DNA of 11,537 nt from Bacteroidota bacterium (GCA_021796055.1 JAJYOS010000108.1:1-11537); one strand, 5' to 3'; shown: positions 1-7,398, counted from the stretch's first letter. Made by a program: numbers and translations. Notes: generated by a model not told the origin, from the letters alone.

Positions 1-106
1 TGGTGGTCCTGTGGCAAAGAGAGTGTTGCCGGCCCCGCAAGGCCGCGCGTATCGTGTGAGAAAAAGAAGTAACCACATAACAGTTGTGGTGGCAACCAAA
101 GAATGA
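1..106 (+). CDS. rplV: 50S ribosomal protein L22, C-terminal end (partial)
   Basis: The window opens inside this gene. Reading from base 2, the last 34 codons give a peptide beginning [20 protein letters not shown] and ending in TVVVATKE before a TGA at 104-106. The run of an arginine-rich segment, then a His-Ile-Thr motif and a valine-rich end is the normal C-terminus of L22. In the family this part includes the base of the beta-hairpin loop and the strand that lines the peptide exit tunnel of the large subunit. Its place directly before rpsC is the standard S10-operon order and supports the call. The N-terminal two thirds lie outside the window, so nothing can be said about the start or upstream control. 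Confidence 0.93.
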   Translation, partial: GGPVAKRVLPAPQGRAYRVRKRSNHITVVVATKE

Positions 107-120
107 AAAAAATCCAGATG

Positions 121-142
121 CGTCCCGGCCTTTTCGGGGACG
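121..142 (+). promoter_or_regulatory. Small inverted repeat (hairpin) before the rpsC ribosome binding site
   Basis: CGTCCC at 121-126 pairs perfectly with GGGACG at 137-142 around a 10-base loop, in the 51-base rplV-rpsC gap. No T-run follows, so it does not look like an intrinsic terminator. It ends four bases before the AGGAGG of rpsC, so it could affect ribosome access or RNA processing. Function is inference; a six-pair stem can arise by chance. Confidence 0.3.
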
Positions 143-146
143 ACTT

Positions 147-152
147 AGGAGG
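147..152 (+). promoter_or_regulatory. Ribosome binding site of rpsC that fixes a TTG start
   Basis: A perfect AGGAGG lies five bases before the TTG at 158. The next codons give the conserved S3 start [12 protein letters not shown], so this site and the protein N-terminus agree on the non-ATG start. Confidence 0.85.
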
Positions 153-157
153 AACTT

Positions 158-799
158 TTGGGACAAAAGACTAATCCTATCGGCTTTAGGCTCGGAATCA
201 CCCGGGATTGGGATTCGACCTGGTTTGAACGCAAGGGTTATTCCAAATTGCTGAAGGAAGACGAAAGAGTAAGAAATTATCTGAGGAACCGTCTCGAGAA
301 AGCGGGGGTCTCCCGCCTCATCATCGAGCGAAAAGGAAGTCAGATGACGGTTTCCATTCACACCAGCCGTCCGGGAATCGTAATCGGAAAGAGCGGAAAA
401 GATGTCAACCAGCTCGAAGCCGAGTTGAAGAAGCTCACCGGAAGAGAAGCAGTCAAGATAAAGACTTTCGAAATAAAACGTCCCGAACTCGACGCTTACC
501 TGGTTGCAGAAAACATTGCAAGCCAGCTTGAAGGAAGAATCAATTTCAGACGTGCGATGAAAAACGCGATCACGTCGGCGAGCAGGATGGGAGCCGAAGG
601 GATCAGGGTCATGTGCGCGGGAAGACTCGGCGGCGCAGAAATAGCCCGCACGGAGCAATACCGTGAGGGACGCGTCCCGTTGCATACTCTTCGTGCAGAC
701 ATCGATTATGCCAGCGTCGCCGCCAGGACGATCTACGGTCTGATCGGCGTAAAAGTCTGGATTTGCCGCGGTGAAGTTTACGGACCGCTTCCGCGATAA
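158..799 (+). CDS. rpsC: 30S ribosomal protein S3
   Basis: S3 sits in the head of the small subunit at the mRNA entry channel. The 213-residue product opens with the family signature [13 protein letters not shown] and carries a type-2 KH RNA-binding domain over roughly residues 39-107, with the loop IGKSGKD at 76-82. Arg131, Arg132 and Lys135 match positions that in E. coli S3 contribute to unwinding mRNA at the entry site. The C-terminal domain ends with the usual [13 protein letters not shown]. The length is slightly short of the E. coli protein (233), from lack of the charged tail. The start is TTG with a perfect Shine-Dalgarno site, and no ATG upstream fits. It follows rplV by 51 bases, the largest gap in the first half of the window. 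Confidence 0.98.
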   Translation: MGQKTNPIGFRLGITRDWDSTWFERKGYSKLLKEDERVRNYLRNRLEKAGVSRLIIERKGSQMTVSIHTSRPGIVIGKSGKDVNQLEAELKKLTGREAVKIKTFEIKRPELDAYLVAENIASQLEGRINFRRAMKNAITSASRMGAEGIRVMCAGRLGGAEIARTEQYREGRVPLHTLRADIDYASVAARTIYGLIGVKVWICRGEVYGPLPR

Positions 800-817
800 C
801 ACTAAGGAGACCCGAAA

Positions 818-1237
818 ATGTTGATGCCCAAAAGAGTAAAATACAGAAAGACCCAGCGCGGAAGGATGCGGGGGAAGGCTCAGCGTGGAAGTACGGTGGC
901 CTTCGGAGATTTCGGTCTGAAGGCTCTTGAGCCCGGCTGGATTACTGCCCGCCAGATCGAGGCTGCTCGTGTCGCGTTGACCAGGCAGATGAAGCGCGAC
1001 GGAAGAATCTGGATCAGGATTTTTCCGGACAAACCGGTCACCAAGAAGCCGGCTGAAACGAGAATGGGAAAAGGGAAAGGCATGCCCGAGTTCTGGGTGG
1101 CTGTCGTGAAACCCGGGAGGGTCATGTTCGAGATCGGCGGCGTCAGTTCGGCGCTGGCCGAGGAAGCGTTGAGGCTCGCAGCACACAAGCTCCCGATAAA
1201 AACAAAGTTTGTCGTCAGTATGGATTACGAGGGTTAG
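818..1237 (+). CDS. rplP: 50S ribosomal protein L16
   Basis: L16 is a late-assembling large-subunit protein beside the A and P tRNA sites, touching 5S-proximal 23S rRNA. The product is 139 residues, the usual length. It starts [11 protein letters not shown], then has the basic segment rich in [10 protein letters not shown], the motif [19 protein letters not shown], and the conserved loop [19 protein letters not shown]. The C-terminal part ends PIKTKFV, as in the family. The first ATG (818) was chosen because the MLMPKR form is standard and AAGGAG at 804-809 is eight bases upstream; a second ATG two codons on is less well spaced. It lies between rpsC and rpmC, the standard order. Nothing unusual was seen. 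Confidence 0.98.
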   Translation: MLMPKRVKYRKTQRGRMRGKAQRGSTVAFGDFGLKALEPGWITARQIEAARVALTRQMKRDGRIWIRIFPDKPVTKKPAETRMGKGKGMPEFWVAVVKPGRVMFEIGGVSSALAEEALRLAAHKLPIKTKFVVSMDYEG

Positions 1238-1241
1238 GAAA

Positions 1242-1484
1242 ATGATTAAGCCCCATGAACTCCGGCCGATGTCGGAGAAAGAAATTACGCAGCGTATCAA
1301 GGACAATCTGGAAGCGCTCGATAAAATCAAGTTTCAGAAAGCCGTCGGCGGCGATGTGAAAAACCCCGTCCAGATCCGGTTTCTCAGGAAGGAGATCGCA
1401 AGGATGAGAACGATTCTCCATGAACGAAAGATCGAGGCCGAGAAGAACGCCGCTAAAGCTCCAGACAAGAGTGAGGTCGCCTGA
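1242..1484 (+). CDS. rpmC: 50S ribosomal protein L29
   Basis: L29 is a small two-helix protein at the tunnel exit of the large subunit, near the docking site for nascent-chain factors. From the ATG at 1242 the product is 80 residues, mostly helical. It begins [20 protein letters not shown] and carries the [33 protein letters not shown] core in which the NP..IR..RK.IAR.RTI pattern is diagnostic. The frame stays open upstream to 1209, but that would overlap rplP by 29 bases and add residues foreign to the family; GAGG at 1229-1232 fits the ATG. The last 15 or so residues are Ala/Lys/Glu-rich and longer than the E. coli form (63 residues). The stop shares one base with the rpsQ start, suggesting coupled translation. 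Confidence 0.95.
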   Translation: MIKPHELRPMSEKEITQRIKDNLEALDKIKFQKAVGGDVKNPVQIRFLRKEIARMRTILHERKIEAEKNAAKAPDKSEVA

Positions 1485-1753
1485 TGGAAAGCTCAACCGG
1501 GAAAAGAAGTCTGCGAAAAGGCAGAATCGGTAAGGTGGTAAGCAACAAGATGCAGAAATCGATCGTGGTCAGTATCGAACGAATGGTCCCGCACCCCATT
1601 TACAAGAAGTACTTCAAGAAGACCACGAAACTTATGGCGCATGACGAAAAGAACGAAGCACGTATCGGCGATATCGTGAGAATCATGGAAACGCGGCCGC
1701 TGTCCAGGAGCAAACGCTGGCGCCTCGTGGAAATTGTCGAAAAAGCGAAGTAA
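1484..1753 (+). CDS. rpsQ: 30S ribosomal protein S17
   Basis: S17 is a primary binder of the 16S rRNA 5' domain with an OB-like beta-barrel. The 89-residue product has the family core: [19 protein letters not shown] near residues 11-29, then [20 protein letters not shown] and [29 protein letters not shown]. The R-P-L-S-K/R-x-K-R-W-R-L string near the C-terminus is highly characteristic. The ATG overlaps the rpmC TGA by one base, with GAGGT at 1473-1477 inside rpmC acting as the likely ribosome binding site. It follows L29 and precedes L14, the usual order. No odd features were seen. Confidence 0.98.
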   Translation: MESSTGKRSLRKGRIGKVVSNKMQKSIVVSIERMVPHPIYKKYFKKTTKLMAHDEKNEARIGDIVRIMETRPLSRSKRWRLVEIVEKAK

Positions 1754-1754
1754 C

Positions 1755-1760
1755 GGAGGT
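1755..1760 (+). promoter_or_regulatory. Ribosome binding site of rplN supporting a TTG start
   Basis: GGAGGT lies seven bases before the TTG at 1768. No ATG or GTG competes nearby, and the following codons give the expected L14 N-terminus, so the TTG start is well supported. Confidence 0.8.
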
Positions 1761-1767
1761 TTAGAAA

Positions 1768-2136
1768 TTGATCCAGGAAGAGACGAATCTCGTAGTCGCC
1801 GACAATTCGGGCGCGAAGAAAGTCCGCTGCATACGAGTGCTCGGCGGACATGACAGGCGTTATGCCGGACTCGGAGATTTGATTGTCGTCTCCGTCAAGC
1901 AGGCGATACCGGGCGCCGAGGTGAAAAAGGGCGACGTGTCGAAGGCCGTTGTGGTGCGCACGAAGAAAGAGTACAAACGGTCCGACGGTACGTTTATCCG
2001 GTTCGACGAAAATGCCGCGGTCTTGCTGAATCCGCAGGGTGAGCCGCGCGGTACCCGCATCTTCGGCCCGGTCGCGCGGGAACTTCGGGATAAACAGTTC
2101 ATGAAAATTGTCTCACTCGCACCAGAAGTGCTTTGA
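1768..2136 (+). CDS. rplN: 50S ribosomal protein L14
   Basis: L14 is a beta-barrel protein on the subunit interface of the large subunit, forming bridges to 16S rRNA; in other bacteria it is also the docking point of the silencing factor RsfS. The product has exactly the usual 122 residues. It opens [20 protein letters not shown], holds the signature [34 protein letters not shown] near residues 32-68, and ends with [23 protein letters not shown]. The start is TTG behind GGAGGT, and the gene is 14 bases after rpsQ. Its end is close to the rplX ribosome binding site: GAGGT at 2139-2143 begins three bases after the stop. Confidence 0.98.
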   Translation: MIQEETNLVVADNSGAKKVRCIRVLGGHDRRYAGLGDLIVVSVKQAIPGAEVKKGDVSKAVVVRTKKEYKRSDGTFIRFDENAAVLLNPQGEPRGTRIFGPVARELRDKQFMKIVSLAPEVL

Positions 2137-2138
2137 AA

Positions 2139-2143
2139 GAGGT
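2139..2143 (+). promoter_or_regulatory. Ribosome binding site that places the rplX start at ATG 2151
   Basis: GAGGT is seven bases before the ATG at 2151. An in-frame TTG at 2133 would lie upstream of this site and inside rplN, so the ATG is preferred. Confidence 0.75.
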
Positions 2144-2150
2144 CTTACGA

Positions 2151-2474
2151 ATGAACGTTCATAAAAATGATATGGTCCTGGTTATCAGCGGAAACTCGCG
2201 CGGAAAATCCGGAAAGGTCCTCCGCGTGATTCCCGATAAGAACAGGCTTCTCGTAGAGGGAGTGAATATCAGGAAACGCCACACGAAGCCGACACGGCAG
2301 ATGCCTGCGGGCGGCATCCTCGAAAGAGAACAATCGGTGCATGCCTCGGACGTAATGGTCATCTGCCCGAAATGCAGCAAGGCGAGCAGGGTCGGTTATG
2401 CGACAGTGGCTGCGGCGACAGGCGGACGCAAACAGAAGATGCGCGTCTGCAAAAACTGTAACGAAATGTTTTAA
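2151..2474 (+). CDS. rplX: 50S ribosomal protein L24, zinc-ribbon form
   Basis: L24 is an early assembly protein that nucleates large-subunit folding and ends up near the tunnel exit. The 107-residue product begins MNVHKNDMVLVISGNSRGKS, a KOW domain (about residues 4-32) with the typical G-N-S-R-G-K-S-G-K-V. It continues with the EGVNIRKRHTKPT segment and the PAGGILERE motif. The C-terminal half has two cysteine pairs, Cys72-x2-Cys75 and Cys100-x2-Cys103, which fit a zinc ribbon as seen in many bacterial L24 proteins but not in all. The ATG at 2151 was chosen over an in-frame TTG at 2133 because it has a well-spaced ribosome binding site and matches the family start. Confidence 0.97.
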   Translation: MNVHKNDMVLVISGNSRGKSGKVLRVIPDKNRLLVEGVNIRKRHTKPTRQMPAGGILEREQSVHASDVMVICPKCSKASRVGYATVAAATGGRKQKMRVCKNCNEMF

Positions 2475-2487
2475 CTGAGTCAGACAA

Positions 2488-3186
2488 ATGGCAAAAGAGA
2501 AAAGCGAAAAACAACCACAGCAGGGCGGCAAGGAAAAGAAGGCCAAAGCCGCGCCGCAGTCGAAGGCAAAAGGGGCCGCTCAGGCGGAGGAAGTCGTCGA
2601 GGAAAAAGTAACCCCGCGCCTTTCCGAACTTTACAAGAAAGAAGTGGTCCCTTCTCTGATGAAACGGTTCGGCTACAGGAACACTATGCAGGTTCCGAGG
2701 CTGGAGAAGATCTCCATCAACTGCGGGGTCGGCGAGGCAACGCAGGACCAGAAAATCCTGGAGACCGTAGTCCGGGAACTGACCACCATATCCGGGCAGA
2801 AGCCGGCGATCACGCGCTCGAAGAAGGCTATATCGAACTTCAAGCTTCGGGAAAACATAGCGATCGGATGCAAGGTCACTCTGAGGAGCGCGAAGATGTA
2901 CGAGTTCATGGACCGGCTCATCAGCCTGGCAATACCGCGCGTGCGCGATTTCAGGGGGGTGCCCGACAAATCGTTCGACGGGCGCGGGAACTACACGCTC
3001 GGATTGAAGGAGCAAATAATCTTCCCAGAAATAGACGTGGACAAGATCGAGAGAATATTCGGCATGGACATAACGTTTGTGACCACTGCCAGGACCGATG
3101 AAGAAGCATACGAGTTGTTGAAAAGCTTCGGTATGCCTTTCAGGAAACGCGAAGCGTCCGAAGGGGCCTTCGGAGAAGCTGCTTAA
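2488..3186 (+). CDS. rplE: 50S ribosomal protein L5 with a long N-terminal extension
   Basis: L5 binds 5S rRNA in the central protuberance and touches the P-site tRNA. The conserved core begins near residue 42 ([20 protein letters not shown]) and continues with [18 protein letters not shown], the [25 protein letters not shown] region and [20 protein letters not shown]. It ends with the [20 protein letters not shown] and GMPFRK segments. The product is 232 residues against about 179 in most bacteria. The excess is an N-terminal stretch of about 41 residues rich in Lys, Glu, Ala and Gln, probably disordered, plus a tail of about a dozen residues after PFRK. No in-frame start closer to the core exists until Met58, which lies inside conserved sequence, so the extension is likely translated. 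The 13-base gap after rplX has no good Shine-Dalgarno site. Confidence 0.96.
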   Translation: MAKEKSEKQPQQGGKEKKAKAAPQSKAKGAAQAEEVVEEKVTPRLSELYKKEVVPSLMKRFGYRNTMQVPRLEKISINCGVGEATQDQKILETVVRELTTISGQKPAITRSKKAISNFKLRENIAIGCKVTLRSAKMYEFMDRLISLAIPRVRDFRGVPDKSFDGRGNYTLGLKEQIIFPEIDVDKIERIFGMDITFVTTARTDEEAYELLKSFGMPFRKREASEGAFGEAA

Positions 3187-3205
3187 TTTCGAAAGGAGTA
3201 TTTGA

Positions 3206-3391
3206 GTGGCGCGAACAGCAATGATAGTAAAAGCTCAAAGGGAGCCGAAGTTCAAAGTGCGGAAGCACAACCGCTGCACGATATGCGGGCGACCGAGAGC
3301 TTACTACCGCAAATTCGGCGTATGCCGCATTTGCTTCAGGAAATTGGCTTTGGACGGGTTGATACCCGGAATAAAAAAAGCAAGTTGGTAA
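3206..3391 (+). CDS. rpsN: 30S ribosomal protein S14, short zinc-binding type
   Basis: S14 lies in the head of the small subunit beside S3 and S10. The 61-residue product is the short type. It starts [20 protein letters not shown] and has Cys24-x2-Cys27 and Cys40-x2-Cys43, the four zinc ligands, framing [12 protein letters not shown]. It ends with the family C-terminus [11 protein letters not shown]. The start is GTG behind AAAGGAG at 3192-3198, seven bases away. A longer reading frame at 3202-3396 on the same strand is out of register and has no family resemblance. It sits between L5 and S8 as usual. The alternative long cysteine-free type, often used under zinc shortage, is not seen here. 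Confidence 0.98.
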   Translation: MARTAMIVKAQREPKFKVRKHNRCTICGRPRAYYRKFGVCRICFRKLALDGLIPGIKKASW

Positions 3392-3413
3392 TTTAATTCA
3401 GGAGTGGAAGTCG

Positions 3414-3809
3414 ATGTCGATGACTGACCCTATTGCTGATTTTCTCACAAGACTGAGAAACGCGGCAACTGCACGCCAAAGAAGAGTGGATGTGCCGGCT
3501 AGTAATCTAAAGAGAGCCATTACGAAAATCCTTTATGAGCAGCATTACATAGATAAGTACAGCGAAATGGAAGCGGATGCTCAGGGAACGATCAGGATCT
3601 ATCTGAGGTACTATAATGGCAAACCTGTCCTTTCAGGATTGAAACGAGTATCCGTACCGGGCCGCCGCGTCTATGCCGGGGCGACCGAGATTCCCCGCGT
3701 ATTGAACGGACTCGGTGTCGCGATCGTCTCGACCAACAAAGGCGTAATGACAGACAAAGATGCCCGTCGCATGAATGTCGGCGGAGAAATAATCTGTTAC
3801 ATCTGGTAA
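3414..3809 (+). CDS. rpsH: 30S ribosomal protein S8
   Basis: S8 binds helix 21 of the 16S rRNA central domain and is needed for platform assembly; in E. coli it also represses the spc operon by binding the mRNA near rplE. The 131-residue product starts MSMTDPIADFLTRLRNA, with the conserved KRAITKILYEQHYI helix. It continues with LKRVSVPGRRVYAGATEIPRVLNGLGVAIVSTNKGVMTDKDAR and ends GGEIICYIW, the standard S8 finish with its S-T-N/S-K-G-V-M motif. The first ATG is preferred to one two codons later because AGGAG at 3400-3404 is nine bases away. I did not identify an S8-like RNA site around rplE in this window, so autoregulation is unproven here. Confidence 0.98.
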   Translation: MSMTDPIADFLTRLRNAATARQRRVDVPASNLKRAITKILYEQHYIDKYSEMEADAQGTIRIYLRYYNGKPVLSGLKRVSVPGRRVYAGATEIPRVLNGLGVAIVSTNKGVMTDKDARRMNVGGEIICYIW

Positions 3810-3827
3810 CCACAAGGAGTTTCTAAA

Positions 3828-4367
3828 GTGTCACGAATTGGCAAAAAGCCCGTTGCGATCCCGAAAGGAGTGACGGTGCAGGTGTCCGATGGATTCCTGA
3901 AGGTGAAGGGACCGAAGGGCGAACTATCGGCAAAGCTTCACCACGCCGTCTCCGTGGAAATAAGCGGGGAAGAAGCGCTCGTCAAGATAAGAGGGAATTC
4001 CTTTGACGCCATTCATGGTCTATGGAGAGCCCTGTTGAACAACATGGTAAATGGCGTGACGAAAGGTTTCGAGAAAAAACTCGAGATAATAGGCGTCGGT
4101 TACAGAGCCGAGATGAAGGGTTCGAACATCCAGATGATCCTCGGCTTTTCACATCCTATTCTGTTCCGCCCGCCGCAGGGAGTGAAGCTGGAGACCCCGT
4201 CCCCGACCAGTATCAGAATATCCGGAGTTGACAGGCAGCTTGTCGGACAGGTCGCCGCCAAGCTCAGGGCATTCCGTCCGCCGGAGCCTTATAAGGGCAA
4301 AGGCGTGAAGTATGAGAACGAATATATCCGCCGCAAAGCTGGAAAAGCAGCGGCAGCAGCAAAATAA
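3828..4367 (+). CDS. rplF: 50S ribosomal protein L6
   Basis: L6 has two similar alpha/beta domains and sits at the base of the L7/L12 stalk near the sarcin-ricin loop and the factor-binding site. The 179-residue product is of normal length. It begins MSRIGKKPVAIPKGVTVQVS, has VKGPKGELS in the first domain and the linker HGLWRALLNNMVNGVTKGFEKKLEIIGVGYRA. The second domain carries the signature PEPYKGKGVKYENEYIRRKAGK near the end. The start is GTG with AAGGAG at 3814-3819, eight bases before it. It follows rpsH by 18 bases and precedes rplR. Nothing unusual was seen beyond the alanine-rich last residues. Confidence 0.98.
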   Translation: MSRIGKKPVAIPKGVTVQVSDGFLKVKGPKGELSAKLHHAVSVEISGEEALVKIRGNSFDAIHGLWRALLNNMVNGVTKGFEKKLEIIGVGYRAEMKGSNIQMILGFSHPILFRPPQGVKLETPSPTSIRISGVDRQLVGQVAAKLRAFRPPEPYKGKGVKYENEYIRRKAGKAAAAAK

Positions 4368-4387
4368 AACTCTGAGGTTTATTTAAA

Positions 4388-4759
4388 ATGGGACGTCTTG
4401 AAACAAAGCAAACGCGCCGGCAACGGGCGAAACGTAGTCTGCGCAAGAAGATCCAGGGGACTGCAGAACGCCCCCGGCTGGTGGTTTTCAGGAGTCTGAA
4501 ACATATTTACGGAACAATTGTGGATGACAGTCACGGACGGACAATCCTCCACGTGTCAAGCCTGAACAAGGAAGTCGTGGACGAGCTGAAGACTGCGAAG
4601 GGAAAAACCAGCGCAAGCAAGATCGTGGGTAAAGCCCTCGCGAAGAAGGCTCTCGAGAAAAATATCCAGCAGGTGGTTTTCGATCGCGGCGGGCACATAT
4701 ATCACGGTCGTTTGAAAGCATTCGCCGAAGGTGCGCGCGAAGGCGGTCTGAAATTTTAA
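4388..4759 (+). CDS. rplR: 50S ribosomal protein L18
   Basis: L18 binds 5S rRNA and, with L5 made from the same cluster, anchors it to the large subunit. The 123-residue product has the basic, flexible N-terminus (TRRQRAKRSLRKKIQGT) followed by the family core ERPRLVVFRSLKHIYGTIVDD. It continues with a helical region around KIVGKALAKKALEKNI, then VVFDRGGHIYHGRLKAFAEGAREGGLKF, which is the diagnostic C-terminus. GAGGT at 4374-4378 is nine bases before the ATG. Length and order (L6-L18-S5) are normal. Confidence 0.98.
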   Translation: MGRLETKQTRRQRAKRSLRKKIQGTAERPRLVVFRSLKHIYGTIVDDSHGRTILHVSSLNKEVVDELKTAKGKTSASKIVGKALAKKALEKNIQQVVFDRGGHIYHGRLKAFAEGAREGGLKF

Positions 4760-4774
4760 AAAGGCATTTAACAG

Positions 4775-5359
4775 ATGAAACAAAGAGACTTTAAGAACGC
4801 GCAGAGAATCAAGCCGGATCAAACCGAGCTGAAGGAGAAGCTGGTCCATATCAACCGTGTAGCAAAGGTTGTCAAGGGCGGTCGAAGATTCAGCTTCAAC
4901 GCGATCGTCGTGGTCGGCGACGGCAAAGGCAGCGTCGGTGTCGGCCTCGGTAAGGCAAACGAAGTCAACGATGCGATCAGCAAGGGAGTCGACGACGCGA
5001 AGAAGAACGTTGTCAAGGTCGCGATATTGAGAGGGACAGTTCCCCATACGGTCGTCGGCAAATTCGGCGCTGCAAAGGTCTTGTTGAAACCGGCGACCCC
5101 GGGAACAGGCGTCATAGCCGGCGGCGGAGTCCGCGCAGTGCTCGAGTCCGCAGGAATCCAGGATGTGTTGACGAAGTCGATGGGTTCTTCAAACCCGCAC
5201 AACGTCGTTAAAGCGACGATGCGCGCACTTCTGAACCTTTCGGATGCCCACATGATCTCTCAAAAGCGCGGAATCAATACGCGGGAACTCTTCAGTGTTG
5301 ATAGTAGTGAGCAGCCACCGGCAGGAACAACGGCAGAACCGGCAGAGGTAACGAAATGA
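4775..5359 (+). CDS. rpsE: 30S ribosomal protein S5 with a C-terminal tail
   Basis: S5 lies at the back of the small subunit by the mRNA entry, takes part in decoding accuracy and is a classic site of spectinomycin resistance mutations. The double-stranded-RNA-binding-like domain spans about residues 21-85, including [20 protein letters not shown] and [16 protein letters not shown]. The C-terminal domain has the [20 protein letters not shown] motif and [16 protein letters not shown]. The product is 194 residues, against 167 in E. coli; the surplus is mainly a tail of about 20 residues after RELF (from residue 174) rich in Ser, Glu, Pro, Thr and Ala. The ribosome binding site AAAGG at 4760-4764 is modest. 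The stop overlaps rpmD by four bases. Confidence 0.97.
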   Translation: MKQRDFKNAQRIKPDQTELKEKLVHINRVAKVVKGGRRFSFNAIVVVGDGKGSVGVGLGKANEVNDAISKGVDDAKKNVVKVAILRGTVPHTVVGKFGAAKVLLKPATPGTGVIAGGGVRAVLESAGIQDVLTKSMGSSNPHNVVKATMRALLNLSDAHMISQKRGINTRELFSVDSSEQPPAGTTAEPAEVTK

Positions 5360-5544
5360 GCGGCGAAAAGAAAATCAGAATAACTCAGATCAGAAGCACC
5401 ATCGAGCGGCCCGAGCGACAGAAGCGCACAATCGAGGCGCTCGGACTCGGAAGGATCAGAAAGTCGGTGGTGAAGACAGATACTCCTCAGATAAGAGGAA
5501 TGATTGCGAAAGTTCAGCACCTCGTTCGTGTTGAAGAGGCCTAG
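5356..5544 (+). CDS. rpmD: 50S ribosomal protein L30
   Basis: L30 is a small protein on the solvent side of the large subunit near domain II and 5S rRNA. The 62-residue product is typical: [20 protein letters not shown], then the near-invariant [20 protein letters not shown], and a final helix [13 protein letters not shown]. It starts within an ATGA that is also the stop of rpsE, with GAGGT at 5345-5349 inside rpsE, so its translation is probably coupled to S5. Its own stop TAG overlaps the AGGAG of rplO. L30 is missing from some bacterial lineages; here it is intact. Confidence 0.97.
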   Translation: MSGEKKIRITQIRSTIERPERQKRTIEALGLGRIRKSVVKTDTPQIRGMIAKVQHLVRVEEA

Positions 5545-5553
5545 GAGATTCAG

Positions 5554-6045
5554 ATGAATATTCTTGGAAATTTGAAATATGCACCCGGGGCGCGGAAGAA
5601 AGTCAAGCGCCTGGGACGCGGTGTTGGTTCGGGTCACGGGAAGACAGCCGGGAAAGGGCACAAAGGACAGCGTTCCCGCTCCGGCGATCAGATCAGGCCC
5701 TGGTTCGAAGGCGGCCAGATGCCGCTCAATCGCCGCATCCCGAAGTTCGGCTTCAAGAGTCCCTTCCGTGTCGAGTTCCAGGTCGTCAACGTTTCCACTT
5801 TGGGCAAACTGGCCGAGTCCGGCAAGCTTGCCGACGGAATTGTCACACCGGCGGTCCTGTACAAGCTCGGTGCGGTTGCGAAGAGATCGGTTCCGGTCAA
5901 GATCCTCGGCGACGGGAGCTTATCTGCAAAACTTCAGGTAACGGCAAATGCTTTTAGTAAATCGGCGTCCGAGAAGATCGCAGCAGCGGGCGGCAAAATC
6001 GAAATGATCCCCGCCATCAGCGGGACAAAAACACTCGAGTCATAA
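5554..6045 (+). CDS. rplO: 50S ribosomal protein L15
   Basis: L15 reaches into the core of the large subunit with a long basic arm and binds late in assembly. The 163-residue product has the glycine- and basic-rich arm with GRGVGSGHGKTAGKGHKGQ at residues 21-39. Next come SRSGDQIRPWFEGGQMPLNRRIPKFGF and a globular part with VKILGDGSLSAKLQVTANAFSKSASEKIAAAGG, the usual domain that resembles L18e. AGGAG at 5543-5547 is six bases upstream of the ATG and shares bases with the rpmD stop. It is followed three bases later by secY, as in the great majority of bacteria. Length and motifs are slightly long but normal. Confidence 0.98.
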   Translation: MNILGNLKYAPGARKKVKRLGRGVGSGHGKTAGKGHKGQRSRSGDQIRPWFEGGQMPLNRRIPKFGFKSPFRVEFQVVNVSTLGKLAESGKLADGIVTPAVLYKLGAVAKRSVPVKILGDGSLSAKLQVTANAFSKSASEKIAAAGGKIEMIPAISGTKTLES

Positions 6046-6048
6046 GAA

Positions 6049-7392
6049 ATGTCGAGACTAACTGACAGTTTAAGAAATATCTTTAAGGTGGAGGATCTGC
6101 GAAAGCGGATACTCTATACGGCAGGACTTCTTATCGTCGTGCGAGTGGGAGCGCACATCACTCTCCCCGGCGTCGACGCGTCGCTCCTGGCAGAAGTCAC
6201 GCGGACTCAGGCCCAGAACACACTCTTCGGTCTGTACGATCTGTTCGCGGGCGGCGCATTCCAGAACGCCGCTGTATTTGCGCTCGGAATAATGCCGTAT
6301 ATCAGCGCACAGATTGTCATCCAGCTCCTTGGCGCGGTAGTTCCTTACTTCCAGAAACTCCAGAGGGAAGGAGAAGAGGGCCAGAGGAAAATTACACAAC
6401 TCTCTCGCTACGGCACGGTGCTGGTTTCGGCTATGCAGGCATGGGGTGTTAGTGTCAGGCTTGAAAGTATGACGACACCCGGCGGCTTCCCGGTCATCCC
6501 GGATGTAGTGCGCGGACTCGGCTTCACGATTTCGACTATCATCGTCCTGACATCGGGCACCGTTTTCATGATGTGGCTCGGCGAGCAGATCACCGAAAAA
6601 GGTATCGGCAACGGTATCTCGCTCATAATCACGATCGGCATCATTGCAAGGTTCCCTAACGCGGTTCTCGACGAGTATCAGATGGTCAGTTCCGGGACCA
6701 GGGGATTCATTTCTGAGCTGGTTGTCGTGGCGCTGATGGTGTTTATAATCGCTGCAATTGTTTTCGTTACCGAAGGAACTCGGAAAGTCCCGGTACAGTA
6801 CGCGAAGAGAGTGGTAGGGAGAAAAGTGTACGGCGGTGTTACCCAGTATATTCCGATCCGGGTGAACACGGCCGGTGTCATGCCGATCATCTTCGCGCAG
6901 TCGATAATGTTCGTACCGCAGACGATACTGACATTCTTTCCGAATAACGAGTTCATGCAGAGCATTGCCGGATATTTCTCGTTTACGTCATTCGTGTATT
7001 CGTTCATTTACGCGCTGATGATTATTTTCTTCACTTATTTCTATACTGCGATTGCTTTCAACCCCACTGACGTTGCCGATAATATGAAGAAACAGGGCGG
7101 GTTTGTGCCGGGTATCAGACCCGGGCAGCATACCGCTGACTTCATTGACAACATCCTTACGAAGGTGACGCTTCCGGGCTCGATATTCCTCGCGATCATC
7201 GCCATACTGCCGGCGTTCATGGTGAGGTTCGGAATCAGCCAGAGTTTTGCGTCGTTCTTCGGAGGTACGAGTTTGCTGATCATAGTGGGAGTCGGGCTTG
7301 ATACGGTGCACCAGATCGAATCGCAGCTTGTGATGCACCATTATGACGGTTTCATGAAGACAGGGAAACTCAAGAGCCGCCGTTATTCCTGA
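6049..7392 (+). CDS. secY: Protein translocase subunit SecY
   Basis: SecY is the inner-membrane channel of the Sec system, through which unfolded proteins cross or enter the membrane with SecE, SecG and SecA. The 447-residue product shows about ten hydrophobic segments, near residues 20-38, 70-100, 120-138, 158-178, 187-203, 219-241, 276-296, 314-338, 374-396 and 400-420. Family landmarks are LFGLYDLFAGGAFQNAAVFALGIMPYISA (plug and second helix), VPYFQKLQREGEEGQRK, the GEQITEKGIGNGISLII stretch, RKVPVQYAKRVVGRK and the cytosolic loop NMKKQGGFVPGIRPG that binds SecA or the ribosome. The start is only three bases after rplO and lacks a clear Shine-Dalgarno site, so coupling to L15 translation is likely. 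No adk follows it. Confidence 0.98.
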   Translation: MSRLTDSLRNIFKVEDLRKRILYTAGLLIVVRVGAHITLPGVDASLLAEVTRTQAQNTLFGLYDLFAGGAFQNAAVFALGIMPYISAQIVIQLLGAVVPYFQKLQREGEEGQRKITQLSRYGTVLVSAMQAWGVSVRLESMTTPGGFPVIPDVVRGLGFTISTIIVLTSGTVFMMWLGEQITEKGIGNGISLIITIGIIARFPNAVLDEYQMVSSGTRGFISELVVVALMVFIIAAIVFVTEGTRKVPVQYAKRVVGRKVYGGVTQYIPIRVNTAGVMPIIFAQSIMFVPQTILTFFPNNEFMQSIAGYFSFTSFVYSFIYALMIIFFTYFYTAIAFNPTDVADNMKKQGGFVPGIRPGQHTADFIDNILTKVTLPGSIFLAIIAILPAFMVRFGISQSFASFFGGTSLLIIVGVGLDTVHQIESQLVMHHYDGFMKTGKLKSRRYS

Positions 7393-7398
7393 TTTTTG

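Noticed and set aside
1209..1241. Earlier start for rpmC
   Set aside because: It would overlap rplP by 29 bases and add residues not seen in L29; the ATG at 1242 fits.
2133..2150. Earlier TTG start for rplX
   Set aside because: It would overlap the rplN stop and lie before the ribosome binding site; the ATG at 2151 matches the family start.
2359..3015. A 218-codon open frame on the minus strand opposite rplX and rplE
   Set aside because: It is Arg/Leu/Phe-rich, shadow-like sequence opposite two certain ribosomal genes, with no recognisable domain.
3202..3396. A 64-codon plus-strand frame overlapping rpsN
   Set aside because: It is out of register with the certain S14 frame (GTG at 3206, four cysteines, normal C-terminus) and looks like no known protein.
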